Assembly: GCF_025362505.1 (NCBI RefSeq)
Contig: NZ_JANYGG010000116.1
Location: 1-43,085, forward strand
DNA from: Sphingomonas sp.
Lineage (GTDB): Bacteria > Pseudomonadota > Alphaproteobacteria > Sphingomonadales > Sphingomonadaceae
Reading direction: 5' to 3'
DNA length: 43,085 bases
Positions 23,160 to 33,082 of the stretch are shown here, piece after piece. The notes beneath the pieces are model-generated. The model had not been told where the DNA came from, did not search any database, and saw only the letters and a list, made by a program, of their open reading frames with translations. Position 1 is the first letter of the stretch. The number at the start of each line of letters is the position of its first letter. A program made the position numbers and the translations under genes.

Positions 23160-25834
23160 GCCGCCAGGTTCCGCAGCACGAACGGCAGGATTCCCCCCGC
23201 GCGGAAATATTCGAGCTCGTTGTAGGTGTCGATGCGGCATCGCGCGCGGAAACTCGAGTGAGACCCATCGGCCTTCACCACCTTGACCGTCACGTCCTGA
23301 CGCGGGGTGATGTCGGCGACGCTGTCGATCGTGAACGTCTCGCTTCCGTCGAGGCCGAGCGTGTCGGCGCTGGCCCCGTCCTCATATTGCAACGGGAGGA
23401 CCCCCATACCGACCAGGTTCGAGCGGTGGATCCGCTCGAAGCTCTCGGCGATGACCGCGCGCACGCCCAGAAGCACCGTCCCCTTGGCCGCCCAGTCGCG
23501 CGACGATCCGGTGCCATATTCCTTGCCCGCGAGCACCACCAAAGGCGTCCCGTCGGCCTGGTACTTCATCGCCGCGTCGTAGATCGCGAGTTCCTCACCC
23601 GTGGGCGCATACCGCGTCATCCCGCCCTCGACCCCGGCCAGCATGCGGTTGCGGATACGGATGTTGGCGAACGTGCCCCGCATCATGATGTCGTGATTGC
23701 CGCGGCGCGCGCCATAGCTGTTGAACTCGGCGCGGCTGACCTGGTGGTCCTGCAAATATCGGCCCGCCGGGCTGTCGAGCTTGATCGCCCCGGCCGGCGA
23801 GATGTGGTCGGTGGTGATCGAATCGCCGAACACCGCCAGCGTTTTCGCATCGACGATATCGGTCAGCGGCTTGGGCGTCATCGTCATGCCCTCGAAATAG
23901 GGCGGGTTGGCGATGTAGGTCGATGCCGCGGGCCACTTGTAGGTGTCGCCGCCGGTCACCGCGATCCCCTGCCACCGCGCGTCGCCGCGAAACACGTCGG
24001 CATAGCGCTGGCGGAACATGGTCGAGTGGACGTGCGCGTCGACAAGCGAGCGGACCTCGTCGTTCGACGGCCAGATGTCCTTCAAAAAGACGTCGTTGCC
24101 GTCGCGGTCCTTGCCGAGCGGATCGCTGGCGATATCGGCGCGGACCGTGCCGAGCAGCGAGTAGGCGACCACCAGCGGCGGCGAGGCGAGATAGTTGGCG
24201 CGGCAATCGGGCGACACCCGGCCCTCGAAATTGCGGTTGCCCGACAACACGCTGACCGCGACCAGGTCATGGTCGGCGATCGCCTTGGCGATCGGCGCCG
24301 ACAGCGGTCCTGAATTGCCGATGCAGGTGGTGCAGCCATAGCCCACCAGGTTGAACCCGATCGCGTTCAGATCCTCGGTCAACCCGCTGGCGTCGAGATA
24401 GTCGGTGACCACCTTGCTGCCCGGAGCGAGGCTGGTCTTGACCCACGGCTTGCGGGTCAGGCCGAGCGCGCGGGCCTTGCGCGCAACGAGGCCCGCTGCG
24501 ACCAGCACCGACGGGTTCGAGGTGTTGGTGCAGCTGGTGATCGCGGCGATGACGACGTCGCCATTGCCAAGATCGTGTTCGGCCCCCTCGACCGCGACGC
24601 GCGGATCGTGCTCCTTCTTGTAGGTCGCTTCGAGCTCGTCGTTGAAGCGGTTGTCGACATCGCGCAGCGCGACCCGGTCCTGCGGCCGCTTCGGACCCGC
24701 CAGCGACGGCTGGACCGAGGCGAGGTCGAGCTCGAGGCTGTCAGTGAACAGCGGCTCGGGCGAGCTTTCGTCGCGCCACATGCCCTGCGCGCGCGCATAG
24801 GCTTCGACGAGCTCGATCCGCTCGTCGTCACGGCCGGTGAGCTTGAGATATTCGATCGTCCGCTCGTCGATCGGGAAGAAGCCGCAGGTCGCGCCATATT
24901 CGGGCGCCATGTTGGCGATCGTCGCGCGGTCGGCGAGCGCCAGCGCGGCGAGGCCCGGACCGTAGAACTCGACGAAGCTGCCGACCACGCCCTTGGCGCG
25001 CAGCATCTGCGTGACGGTCAGCACGAGGTCGGTCGCGGTGATCCCTTCCGACAGCGCTCCCGACAGGCGGAAACCGACGACCTCGGGGATCAGCATCGAC
25101 ACCGGCTGCCCCAGCATCGCCGCCTCGGCCTCGATCCCGCCAACTCCCCAGCCGAGCACGCCCAGCCCGTTGATCATCGTTGTATGGCTGTCCGTCCCGA
25201 CGAGGGTGTCGGGATAGGCAACCATCTCGCCATTCTGGTCGACCGAGGTCCACACCGTCTGCGCGAGATTCTCGAGATTGACCTGGTGGCAGATGCCAGT
25301 CCCCGGCGGGACGACCTGGAAATCGTCGAAGCTCTGGCTGCCCCACTTCAGAAACTCGTAACGCTCGGCGTTGCGCTGATATTCCAGCGCGACATTGTCC
25401 TCGAACGCCTGCGGGGTGCCGAACTCGTCGACCATCACGCTATGATCGATGACCAGGTGGACTGGAACCAGCGGGTTGATCTTCTTGGGGTCGCCGCCGA
25501 GGCTCTTCATCGCGTCGCGCATCGCCGCCAGGTCGACCACCGCCGGCACCCCGGTGAAATCCTGCATCAGCACCCGCGCCGGGCGATACTGGATCTCGCG
25601 ACTGATCTTGCGCTCTTTTTGCCAGTCGACCATCGCCTGGAGGTCGTCGCGGGTGACCGTCACACCGTCCTCGAAGCGGAGGAGGTTCTCGAGCAGCACC
25701 TTCATCGAATAGGGCAGCCGCGACACATCGCCGAGCGCCGCGCCGGCCTTGGTCAGCGAGTAATAGCCATAGCTCTTGCCCCCGACGGTCAGGGTCGATC
25801 GCGTCTTGAGGCTGTCCTGGCCGGTCGGAATCAT
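23156..25834 (-). CDS. acnA: aconitate hydratase A
   Basis: 892-residue TCA-cycle enzyme (citrate to isocitrate) of the AcnA/IRP type, equal in length to E. coli AcnA (891). The 4Fe-4S ligands are visible: Cys in [14 protein letters not shown] and the pair in [13 protein letters not shown]. Active-site stretches [25 protein letters not shown] and the swivel-domain [16 protein letters not shown] are intact. The ATG at 25834 (MIPTGQDSL) is the natural start. Two small genes follow with overlapping stops. Confidence 0.97.
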   Translation of the reverse strand: MIPTGQDSLKTRSTLTVGGKSYGYYSLTKAGAALGDVSRLPYSMKVLLENLLRFEDGVTVTRDDLQAMVDWQKERKISREIQYRPARVLMQDFTGVPAVVDLAAMRDAMKSLGGDPKKINPLVPVHLVIDHSVMVDEFGTPQAFEDNVALEYQRNAERYEFLKWGSQSFDDFQVVPPGTGICHQVNLENLAQTVWTSVDQNGEMVAYPDTLVGTDSHTTMINGLGVLGWGVGGIEAEAAMLGQPVSMLIPEVVGFRLSGALSEGITATDLVLTVTQMLRAKGVVGSFVEFYGPGLAALALADRATIANMAPEYGATCGFFPIDERTIEYLKLTGRDDERIELVEAYARAQGMWRDESSPEPLFTDSLELDLASVQPSLAGPKRPQDRVALRDVDNRFNDELEATYKKEHDPRVAVEGAEHDLGNGDVVIAAITSCTNTSNPSVLVAAGLVARKARALGLTRKPWVKTSLAPGSKVVTDYLDASGLTEDLNAIGFNLVGYGCTTCIGNSGPLSAPIAKAIADHDLVAVSVLSGNRNFEGRVSPDCRANYLASPPLVVAYSLLGTVRADIASDPLGKDRDGNDVFLKDIWPSNDEVRSLVDAHVHSTMFRQRYADVFRGDARWQGIAVTGGDTYKWPAASTYIANPPYFEGMTMTPKPLTDIVDAKTLAVFGDSITTDHISPAGAIKLDSPAGRYLQDHQVSRAEFNSYGARRGNHDIMMRGTFANIRIRNRMLAGVEGGMTRYAPTGEELAIYDAAMKYQADGTPLVVLAGKEYGTGSSRDWAAKGTVLLGVRAVIAESFERIHRSNLVGMGVLPLQYEDGASADTLGLDGSETFTIDSVADITPRQDVTVKVVKADGSHSSFRARCRIDTYNELEYFRAGGILPFVLRNLAA

Positions 25835-25907
25835 GGCGTGCTACTCGCTTGGGCTCGAGGGATGGTTCGACGCGCGCTTTAGCAATCGTTTCGCATCGCA
25901 GCAAAGG

Positions 25908-26345
25908 CTAGCTGACTACCGCCCTGGCCTCGCCCTTTTTATCGGCGCGCTCGTCCAGTTCCTCGTCGAGTTTCTCGACCTTGTCCTGAATATTCTCCTT
26001 GAGCTGGACGATCACCTCCTCGTCGAGCTCCTCGATCCCCGCCATCTCGTCGCGCGCGCCCTTCATCGCGATCAGCAGCTCGTCGAGCTTGGCGTGCATC
26101 GCGACGTCACGGCGACGATCGTCGATCTCGCGCTCGGTCTGGCGGTTGAGCACCATCTGGGTCAGCGTGATCGCTAGGATCGACAGTGCCGCGGTGAGCA
26201 GGTCGGTCTTGAGTCCGAGCGCGAACCAGGCGAGGCAAAATACGATCACCCCGATCTGCATGTAGGGGTGCGCGAACAGGGCCGAGACCCATTCGGATAC
26301 TTGACCGCCGATCTCGACGATCCGGCTTTTCCCTTTTCTCGACAT
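25908..26345 (-). CDS. low-affinity iron permease (Fet4-like) family small membrane protein
   Basis: 145-residue protein with two adjacent transmembrane helices (about residues 27-47 and 50-65) between a basic N-terminus and a long charged C-terminal region (about 75-145). That tail is predicted coiled coil with many Glu, Asp and Lys. The core SALFAHPYMQIGVIVFCLAWF and ITLTQMVLNRQTERE matches the family called 'low affinity iron permease'. The bacterial members are far smaller than yeast Fet4 and transport is not proven. It is located between acnA and corA on the same strand. Confidence 0.8.
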   Translation of the reverse strand: MSRKGKSRIVEIGGQVSEWVSALFAHPYMQIGVIVFCLAWFALGLKTDLLTAALSILAITLTQMVLNRQTEREIDDRRRDVAMHAKLDELLIAMKGARDEMAGIEELDEEVIVQLKENIQDKVEKLDEELDERADKKGEARAVVS

Positions 26346-26399
26346 CGCCTTGCAACGTCCCCCGCCCGCATCGGTTGCGTCGGCGTTACGAATCCTGCG

Positions 26400-27374
26400 T
26401 CAGATCCAGCCGCGGCGGCGCATGTAGAGCCACGGCAGCACACCGCTCATCAGCATGATGATCAGCGCCATCGGATAGCCGTAGAGCCAGTGAAGCTCGG
26501 GCATATGGTCGAAATTCATGCCATAAATCCCCGCGACCAGCGTTGGCGGCAGGAACACCAGCGCCGCCCAGCTGAACAGCTTCATCGCCGCATTCTGCTC
26601 GATCGAGATCAGCCCCAGCGAGGCGTCGAGCAGGAACGTCAGTTGCTCCGACACGAAGCTCGAATGGTCGATCAGCGCGGCGACGTCGGCGGTCAGGCTG
26701 CCGACATGGCCGCGCTCGTCGGCCAGCCGCTCGACCCTGCTCGTGCCCGAAAGGAAGTGGATCAGTCGGCTGGTACTGACCGCGGTCTCGCGGATCTTCG
26801 CCAGCAAGGACTGCGCCCGCCCGATCCGCGTCAGCAGCGCGGTCAGCCGCGCCGCCGGGATTCGCCGGTCCTCCATGTCCTTCTTGAAGATTTGCTGCGA
26901 AATCTTCTCGATCTCGGCGCTCGATCGCTCGAGCTCGTCGGCCAGCCGGTCGACGATCGCATCGAGCAGGCGGACGAACATCTGGCCGCCGTCGGTCGCC
27001 AGCTCGGGCTCGCGCTTCCAATGCTCCGCAAGCATCCGGAACGGGCGCGGATCGGCGTAGCGTACCGTCACCAGCTGAGTCTCGGTCAGGATGAAGCCAA
27101 TCGGCGACGACGACGGCTGTCCCTCGTCGATCCCGGTCAGCGTCGACAAGGTCAGGTACAGCATCCCGCCGCGCTCATAGAGCCGGCTCGACGGTTCGAT
27201 CTCGGCGAGGTCGTCACGGGTCGGCACGTTCGACCCGATGAAGGTCTCGACCAGCTTCTCCTCTTCCCGCGTCGGTTCGAGCAGGTCGATCCACGCGACA
27301 TCGTCGGGAATCCGCACCAGCGCACTCGCCTCGATCGGCGATCCGTCGCAATGGGGGCCGAACAAGCGGAGCAT
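26400..27374 (-). CDS. corA: CorA family divalent cation (magnesium) channel
   Basis: 324-residue inner membrane channel. The long N-terminal cytoplasmic funnel is followed by two C-terminal transmembrane helices with the selectivity motif YGMNF and the loop PELHW. A basic tail (YMRRRGWI) ends the chain. The frame can start at a TTG 12 codons upstream, but ATG 27374 (MLRLFGPHCD) gives the usual CorA length and conserved N-terminus. Its upstream region is shared with the divergent DUF2585 gene. Confidence 0.93.
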   Translation of the reverse strand: MLRLFGPHCDGSPIEASALVRIPDDVAWIDLLEPTREEEKLVETFIGSNVPTRDDLAEIEPSSRLYERGGMLYLTLSTLTGIDEGQPSSSPIGFILTETQLVTVRYADPRPFRMLAEHWKREPELATDGGQMFVRLLDAIVDRLADELERSSAEIEKISQQIFKKDMEDRRIPAARLTALLTRIGRAQSLLAKIRETAVSTSRLIHFLSGTSRVERLADERGHVGSLTADVAALIDHSSFVSEQLTFLLDASLGLISIEQNAAMKLFSWAALVFLPPTLVAGIYGMNFDHMPELHWLYGYPMALIIMLMSGVLPWLYMRRRGWI

Positions 27375-27438
27375 CGTCGCCCGTGTCGCCCGGCGCGGGA
27401 CGATTGGCAAGCGCCGCGCGACGCCCTAGCCATCGTTC

Positions 27439-27996
27439 ATGACTCGCACCCGCGCCTGGCTGCCACCCCTGCTTCTGATGCTCGCCGCCGCCGCGATCCT
27501 GCTGGCGATGGGCCGCCCGCCGATCTGCGCCTGCGGCCGGGTGACGCTGTGGGTGTCCTCCTCGACCAGCCCCGAGACCAGCCAGATGCTCGCCGACTGG
27601 TATAGCGCGAGCCACATTGTCCACGGGCTGCTGTTTTACGCCGCGCTGTGGCTCGTTGCGCGCCGTTGGCCGGTCGAACGCCGCTTTCTCGTCGCGCTGG
27701 CGGTCGAGGCATCGTGGGAAATCGCCGAGAACAGCCCGTGGATCATCGACCGCTACCGCAGCGCGACCACCGCAATCGGCTATACCGGCGACAGCGTGCT
27801 CAACTCGGTCAGCGACATCATGATGATGGGGCTGGGCTTCCTCCTCGCGCGCCGACTGCCACTGTGGGCCGCGCTGCTGACCGTGGTCGTGCTCGAACTC
27901 GTCCCGCTCGCCATTATCCGCGACAACCTGGCGCTCAACGTGATCATGCTGCTCCACCCCGTCGACGCCATCCGCACGTGGCAGGCGGGGGCCTGA
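27439..27996 (+). CDS. UPF0314/DUF2585 integral membrane protein
   Basis: 185-residue protein with about five hydrophobic segments. Its family, DUF2585 (UPF0314), is typical of alphaproteobacteria. Recognised stretches are ICACGRVTLWV, SQMLADWYSASHIVHGLLFY and WEIAENSPWIIDRYR followed by GYTGDSVLNSVSD. Conserved His, Glu and Asp near membrane faces suggest an enzyme or metal site, but no function is known. Confidence 0.88.
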   Translation: MTRTRAWLPPLLLMLAAAAILLAMGRPPICACGRVTLWVSSSTSPETSQMLADWYSASHIVHGLLFYAALWLVARRWPVERRFLVALAVEASWEIAENSPWIIDRYRSATTAIGYTGDSVLNSVSDIMMMGLGFLLARRLPLWAALLTVVVLELVPLAIIRDNLALNVIMLLHPVDAIRTWQAGA

Positions 27997-28044
27997 AGGA
28001 ATCGTTCAGTCTCCCGAAAGATTGAGCCGTCATAGGGAGTTGCC

Positions 28045-28575
28045 ATGACAATCGCCCGCCATTTTGCCGTCCCGCTGACCCTCCTCGCGATCCTCGCCAT
28101 GGCTGCCCCCGCACACGCCGGCGAGGTCTTCGGCGGGGTCTACAAGCACGCCGTCGCTACGCCGTTGAGCCTCGAAGGCGGACGCGAGCAGGGAGTCGAC
28201 TTCCAGCTCGGCTTCCGCGGCGGTCGCCTGTTCCCCGGGCTCGGACTCCAGCCCTATGCGTTCGGCGCGCTCAACAGTGCCGGCGACACCAGCTACGCCG
28301 CCGCCGGCCTGTCGTGGAAATTCGGCGATAAATTCTTCGTCCGCCCGGGCCTCGGCCTTGCAATTCACAATGGCTCGGCGGCGAAATTTGACCGCCCCGA
28401 CCGCATCGCCCTAGGCAGCCGCGTGCTGTTCGAGCCCGAACTCGGAGTCGGCCTCCGCGTCACCCGCAACGCGACGATTGAAGCGAGTTGGATCCACATG
28501 AGCCACGGCACGCTCGCCAGCGGCCAGAACCCGGGCATCGACAATATCGGCGCGCGCTTCAACCTCGGGCTCTAA
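28045..28575 (+). CDS. PagL-like outer membrane acyloxyacyl hydrolase / lipid A deacylase
   Basis: 176-residue outer membrane beta-barrel protein. The signal peptide is residues 1-25 (APAHAGE). The C-terminal motif WIHMSHGT (His151, Ser153), followed by QNPGIDNIGARFNLGL, corresponds to the His-x-Ser catalytic pair and the terminal strand of PagL. The third catalytic residue, Glu in Pseudomonas PagL (Glu140), appears to be Asp166 here. FEPELGVGLR precedes as in the family. AGGGAG lies six bases before the ATG. PagL-type enzymes remove the 3-O acyl chain of lipid A; sphingomonads often lack LPS and use glycosphingolipids, so the substrate may differ. The stop overlaps the convergent DUF4142 stop. 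Confidence 0.78.
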   Translation: MTIARHFAVPLTLLAILAMAAPAHAGEVFGGVYKHAVATPLSLEGGREQGVDFQLGFRGGRLFPGLGLQPYAFGALNSAGDTSYAAAGLSWKFGDKFFVRPGLGLAIHNGSAAKFDRPDRIALGSRVLFEPELGVGLRVTRNATIEASWIHMSHGTLASGQNPGIDNIGARFNLGL

Positions 28576-29096
28576 ATTCCCTGCAGCATCTTCAGGTGTT
28601 GCCGCTCAATCGTCATCGCCGATGCCGCCACCGGGCGCAGAGTCGGGCTGTCACCGCGCGCCGCATAATCGCTGTGCAGCCGCAAGGCAACGCGGTGGAG
28701 CTCGCCCTGCTGGCTGCGATAAGCTCGGTCGAAGTCCGGACTAGCGGCAAGTCCGTCGAGCATCGACTGGTGACGCGGCAGCAGCGCCGCCGAGGGCAAC
28801 AGCCCCAGCCGCCGTCCGGCGAACGACAGCTGCGCCGCCATTCCGGTGTGCTCGTCGATCATCATCCGGGCATAGCCGCGCACCCGCGCGCTCTGCGACC
28901 GATTGAACGCCAGCCGCGACGCCTGCACCTCGATCAGGTCGAGCGATGCCGCCTGGGCGAGATAGTCCGCGGCGGACAAGGGCCCCGGCTGGACCACCAC
29001 GGACGGCGGGACGACCCGCTCGGGCCGCGTCGCGCAGCCCGCGACAAGCAGGGCAAGCGCGACTGCCGCGCCGCGTGAAAGCCGTGACAATCGCAT
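28572..29096 (-). CDS. DUF4142 lipoprotein
   Basis: 174-residue envelope protein with a lipobox (LLVAGC, near residue 21) and a single helical DUF4142 domain (ADYLAQAASLDLIEVQASRLA ... ARMMIDEHTGMAAQLS). DUF4142 is a ferritin-like four-helix fold without known activity. An AGGGGGAG site touches the ATG at 29102, so the second ATG at 29096, six bases further, is preferred. It ends tail to tail with the PagL-like gene, the two stop codons overlapping on opposite strands. Confidence 0.85.
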   Translation of the reverse strand: MRLSRLSRGAAVALALLVAGCATRPERVVPPSVVVQPGPLSAADYLAQAASLDLIEVQASRLAFNRSQSARVRGYARMMIDEHTGMAAQLSFAGRRLGLLPSAALLPRHQSMLDGLAASPDFDRAYRSQQGELHRVALRLHSDYAARGDSPTLRPVAASAMTIERQHLKMLQGI

Positions 29097-29117
29097 CGTC
29101 ATCTCCCCCTATCGAAC

Positions 29118-30512
29118 CTAGCGCCCGAGCATCGCCTCGGGCTTGACCACCCGGTCGAACGTCGCCTCGTCGACCAGCCCCAGTTCGAGCCCGGCCTCCT
29201 TCAGCGTCAGCCCCTTCTGGTGCGCCACCTTGGCGATCTTCGCGGCATTGTCATAGCCGATCTCGGGCGCCAGCGCGGTGACCAGCATCAGCGACTTGTT
29301 CATCAACTCGGCGATTCGCGCCTCGTCGGCCTCGATCCCGTCGAGCGCGCGCTCGGTAAAGCTCTCCATCCCGATCGACAGCAGGTTGATCGAGCGGATC
29401 ACGTTCGCCCCGATCAGCGGCTTGAACACGTTCAGCTCCATATGACCCTGAAGCCCGCCGATGGTCACCGCGACATGGTTGCCCATGACCTGCGCCGCGA
29501 CCATCGTGAGCATCTCGCACTGGGTCGGGTTGACCTTGCCTGGCATGATCGAGCTGCCCGGTTCATTTTCGGGCAGCTTGAGCTCACCCAGCCCACAGCG
29601 CGGCCCCGACGCGAGCAAACGGATGTCGTTGGCGATTTTCGACAGCGACACCGCGATCACGTTCAGCACTCCCGACAGTTCGACCAGCGTGTCGTGTGCG
29701 GCGAGTTCGGCGAACTTGTTCGGCGCCGAGGTGAAGGCGAGCCGGGTGAGGTTGGCGACCTCTTTCGCGAATGCCCCGGCAAACCCGTTGGGCGCGTTGA
29801 GGCCTGTCCCGACCGCCGTCCCGCCCTGCGCAAGGCGGAGCAACCGCGGCATGACCCCGTCGACCCGCGCGATATTGTCGGCCATCATCTGCGCATAGCC
29901 GGAAAATTCCTGGCCCAATGTCAGCGGGGTCGCGTCCTGCAGATGCGTCCGCCCGATCTTGACAATATGGTCCCACTGCTTGGCCAGCTGGTCGAGCCGC
30001 GCATGGATCGTGCGCAGCGCCGGCAGCAATTTCCCGACAACACTCCGCGCCGCGGCAATATGCAGCGCAGTCGGGAACGAGTCGTTCGACGACTGGCCCT
30101 TGTTGACATGATCGTTGGGGTGGACCGGCGACTTGCCGCCTTTCTTGCCCGCCAGTTGCTCGTTGGCGCGCCCCGCGATCACCTCGTTGGCGTTCATGTT
30201 CGACTGGGTGCCCGACCCGGTCTGCCAGATGACCAGCGGGAACTGGCCGTCGAGATCGCCCCGCGCGACTTCCGCCGCCGCCTGCTGGATCGCCTCGGCC
30301 AGCTGCGGGTCGAGCCCGCCGATGCGCGCATTGACCCGCGCCGCCGCCTGCTTGACGAAACCCAGCGCGTGGACGATTTCGACCGGCATCCGCTCGCTCG
30401 CTCCGAACGGGAAGTTCTGGATCGATCGCTCGGTCTGCGCGCCCCAATAGCTGTCGCCGGGAACGTCGATCGCCCCGAAACTGTCGGTTTCGCTGCGCAT
30501 GCCGCTGGCCAT
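29118..30512 (-). CDS. fumC: fumarate hydratase class II (complete copy)
   Basis: 464-residue iron-independent fumarase, converting fumarate to malate. It contains the superfamily signature [29 protein letters not shown] near the N-terminus, and the substrate loop [15 protein letters not shown]. The ATG at 30512 follows GGGGATAG; another ATG at 30500 (MRSETDSFG) is the start seen in many homologues. A second, very similar fumC starts at 42635 on the other strand. This copy seems intact in all motifs. Confidence 0.96.
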   Translation of the reverse strand: MASGMRSETDSFGAIDVPGDSYWGAQTERSIQNFPFGASERMPVEIVHALGFVKQAAARVNARIGGLDPQLAEAIQQAAAEVARGDLDGQFPLVIWQTGSGTQSNMNANEVIAGRANEQLAGKKGGKSPVHPNDHVNKGQSSNDSFPTALHIAAARSVVGKLLPALRTIHARLDQLAKQWDHIVKIGRTHLQDATPLTLGQEFSGYAQMMADNIARVDGVMPRLLRLAQGGTAVGTGLNAPNGFAGAFAKEVANLTRLAFTSAPNKFAELAAHDTLVELSGVLNVIAVSLSKIANDIRLLASGPRCGLGELKLPENEPGSSIMPGKVNPTQCEMLTMVAAQVMGNHVAVTIGGLQGHMELNVFKPLIGANVIRSINLLSIGMESFTERALDGIEADEARIAELMNKSLMLVTALAPEIGYDNAAKIAKVAHQKGLTLKEAGLELGLVDEATFDRVVKPEAMLGR

Positions 30513-30655
30513 TTTCACTATCCCCAAGCCGATGATTCAGCCGGGGCCTAGCGCCTGATCGTCGGCGGTGGAAGCGTCTCGCTGCCACCGGTGGCCGCGG
30601 CTTGATCCGAATAACCATGCTTTCACGCAGCCGCCGATCAGGCTAGCACCCCGCG

Positions 30656-31027
30656 ATGCGCAACCGGTCGATCATCGCCGCTCTAGGCCCCGCCCTGCTC
30701 CTCGCCGCCTGCGCCAGCGAGACCCCCGCGCCAGTCTCCGCCCCGCCCCCGATCGGTCCCGCGCTGTCCGTCCACCAGCACGGCCGCCTCCTCGGCCTCG
30801 CCGCGCCCGATCTCGGCGAGCTGTTCGGCGCGCCCTCGCTGCAGGTCCGCGAAGGCCCCGGCCTCAAGCTCCAGTATCGCGGCGGCGGCTGCGTCCTCGA
30901 CGCGTACCTTTACGCGCCGCCAAGCGGGCAGGGGCTCGCGCGGGTAACCCACGTCGACACCCGCCTTCCCAGCGGCGCCGACACCGACCAGAGCGGCTGC
31001 GAAGCCGCGATCGAAGGTTCGCGTTAG
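30656..31027 (+). CDS. small predicted lipoprotein
   Basis: 123-residue protein with a lipobox (LLLAAC, Cys about residue 19), then a Pro/Ala-rich linker (residues 24-38) and a compact domain. The segment LGLAAPDLGELFGAPSLQVREGPGLKLQYRGGGCVLDAYLY resembles SmpA/OmlA (BamE)-like lipoproteins in pattern, with two cysteines (GGGC and SGC) that may pair. I do not recognise a named family with certainty. It is a single gene between fumC and the exported methyltransferase. Confidence 0.75.
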   Translation: MRNRSIIAALGPALLLAACASETPAPVSAPPPIGPALSVHQHGRLLGLAAPDLGELFGAPSLQVREGPGLKLQYRGGGCVLDAYLYAPPSGQGLARVTHVDTRLPSGADTDQSGCEAAIEGSR

Positions 31028-31084
31028 TGCTTTGTCACCGGCATTCAGGGGTTATCGCATGCGTCACCGTAACGCCGCCGACGT

Positions 31085-31888
31085 TCAGCGCGGCTTGACG
31101 AATTTCAGCGTCATGCGGTCGCTTTCGCCGATCGCGAGATAGCGGGCGCGGTCCTTGTCCCCCCCCTCCAGCGTCGGCGGGAGGGTCCACACGCCATTGG
31201 GGTAATCAGCTCTATCCTTGGGGTTTGCATTGACCTGCGATTCCGCGGCGAGACGGAACCCTGCTGCGGTCGCCAGCTTCACGACGGTCGACCGCTTGAG
31301 ATAGCCGCTCGACTTCTCCAGCTTGCTGTCGCGGCGTTCCGGCAGGCGGTGGTCGACGACGCCAAGCGTGCCGCCCGGCTTCAGCATCTTGAAGAAGGCG
31401 ACGAACACGCGCGGCGCGGTATCGGGTCCGTCAAACACGAGGTTGTGGACGTTGCGAAAGGTCAGCACGACATCGGCGGAGCCCGGCGCGACATTGCTCT
31501 TGCCCGTCGCCGTGTCGATCGATGCTGCGGTGGCACCGGCATAGCGGGTCCCGCCTGGGGCAAGGAGTTTGGTCAACCCGGCCTGCGCCTTGGGCGTGGC
31601 GCCGGCGAGCGCAACATAGCGCCCCTTGTGGTGCAGCAACGGCGCGAGGATCTCGGTGTACCAGCCGCCGCCTGGCGAATACTCGACCACGGTCTGCCCC
31701 GGCTTCACCCCGAAGAAGCTCAGCGTTTCGACCGGATGGCGATATTTATCGCGCAGCCGGTTCGCAGCGGTGCGGTGGGTGTCGGCGACCGCCGCGACGA
31801 TCGCGGGGTCGGCGCCGGTCGTTCGCGCCGCGAGTGGCGTCGCGCACAGCAGCGAGAGGGCGAAAGCGGCAAGGGTCAAACGGATCAT
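31085..31888 (-). CDS. exported methyltransferase-like protein (COG4798 type)
   Basis: 267-residue protein with a Rossmann class I methyltransferase core: motif I as VVEYSPGGGWYTEIL (residues about 67-81), the acidic strand-4 region SADVVLTFRNVHNLV, and LKPGGTLGVVDHR after it. Unusually it starts with a clear signal peptide (residues 1-21, LCATPLAAR), placing it in the periplasm, where SAM is not expected. COG4798-type 'predicted methyltransferases' share this. The role is unknown. It is followed in the next 127 bp upstream by no recognisable gene. Confidence 0.85.
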   Translation of the reverse strand: MIRLTLAAFALSLLCATPLAARTTGADPAIVAAVADTHRTAANRLRDKYRHPVETLSFFGVKPGQTVVEYSPGGGWYTEILAPLLHHKGRYVALAGATPKAQAGLTKLLAPGGTRYAGATAASIDTATGKSNVAPGSADVVLTFRNVHNLVFDGPDTAPRVFVAFFKMLKPGGTLGVVDHRLPERRDSKLEKSSGYLKRSTVVKLATAAGFRLAAESQVNANPKDRADYPNGVWTLPPTLEGGDKDRARYLAIGESDRMTLKFVKPR

Positions 31889-32015
31889 GTCGGTCTCCGG
31901 CTGGTAAGGATCAGAAGCTATTGAATGAAGGAGACAGGATTACGGTGACAGTGTACCAATTTACATCTTCTGGATCACGTCAAATTACCCGCTCTTCCGG
32001 ATGATAGCGCACGCT

Positions 32016-33053
32016 TTACCGGATCAGTCGAGTCAACGCCCACCCCGCCGCCTCGGCCAGCACCGGGTCGTCGCTCTCCACGAACCGTTCGACACTCTCA
32101 CGCAAACCCGCCTCCCCATTATTCCCCGCCGCGATCAGGCAATTGCGCATCATCCGCGCCCAGCCGATGCGCTTGATCGGCGAGCCGGCGAACATTTCGC
32201 GAAACCCCGCCTCGTCGAGCGCGAGCAGGTCGGCCAGCGCCGGCGCCGCGAGTTCAGCCCTCGGCAGGAACGCCCGGTTGGCCTGCCCCGCCTCGGCAAA
32301 CCGGTTCCACGGGCACACCGCCAGGCAATCGTCGCAGCCATAGATGCGATTGCCCATCGCCTCCCGAAACTCGGTCGGGATCGGCCCATGATGCTCGATC
32401 GTCAGATAGGAAATACAGCGCCGCGCATCGATCCGGTGGGGCGCGGTGATCGCGCCGGTCGGGCAGGCGTCGATGCACCGCGTGCACGACCCGCAATGAT
32501 CTTGTCCCGGGGGATCGGGGACAAGCTCGAGGCTGGTCATCACGATCCCGAGGAACAACCAGTTGCCATGCTCGCGGCTGAGCAGGTTGGTATGCTTGCC
32601 CTGCCACCCGATCCCCGCCGCCGCCGCTAACGGCTTCTCCATCACCGGCGCGGTGTCGACGAACACCTTGAGCTCGCACCCGGTCTCGTCGGCCAGCCAC
32701 CGCCCAAGCGCCTTGAGCCCCTTCTTGACCGCCTTGTGATAGTCTCCGCCCTGCGCATAGACCGAGATCCGACCCCGCTCGCTTGCCCCCGCCAGCGCCA
32801 GCGGATCGGTCGCGGGCGCATAGCTCATCCCCAGCGCAATCACCGACCGCGCCCCCGGCCACAGCCCGTTCGGCGAGGCACGCTCGTCGGCCCGCGCCTC
32901 CATCCAGCCCATCCCGCCGTGGCGTCCGTCGGCGAGCCATTCGCGTAATCCCGCTCCCGCCTCGGGCGCCGCATCGGCCGCCGCGAACCCGCACGCGACG
33001 AACCCGTGCTCGGCGGCCTTTTCGCGGATGCGCTGCTCGATGCTCATTGTCAT
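32016..33053 (-). CDS. queG: epoxyqueuosine reductase
   Basis: 345-residue enzyme for the last step of queuosine formation on tRNA, cobalamin- and Fe-S-dependent. Two 4Fe-4S motifs are visible: CGSCTRCIDACPTGA and CDDCLAVCPWN. The N-terminal cobalamin-binding region is present (SVIALGMSYAP, GGDYHKAVKKGL), and so is the C-terminal HEAT-like helix pair. Two in-frame ATGs (33053 and 33047) are possible starts. Divergent from the ABC transporter genes, with 29 bp between them. Confidence 0.95.
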   Translation of the reverse strand: MTMSIEQRIREKAAEHGFVACGFAAADAAPEAGAGLREWLADGRHGGMGWMEARADERASPNGLWPGARSVIALGMSYAPATDPLALAGASERGRISVYAQGGDYHKAVKKGLKALGRWLADETGCELKVFVDTAPVMEKPLAAAAGIGWQGKHTNLLSREHGNWLFLGIVMTSLELVPDPPGQDHCGSCTRCIDACPTGAITAPHRIDARRCISYLTIEHHGPIPTEFREAMGNRIYGCDDCLAVCPWNRFAEAGQANRAFLPRAELAAPALADLLALDEAGFREMFAGSPIKRIGWARMMRNCLIAAGNNGEAGLRESVERFVESDDPVLAEAAGWALTRLIR

Positions 33054-33082
33054 TTAACGACCATCCTTTACCAGTCGGCGGC

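Noticed and set aside
24575-25882. 435-codon plus-strand frame over acnA
   Set aside because: Antisense shadow; the minus strand encodes a complete aconitase.
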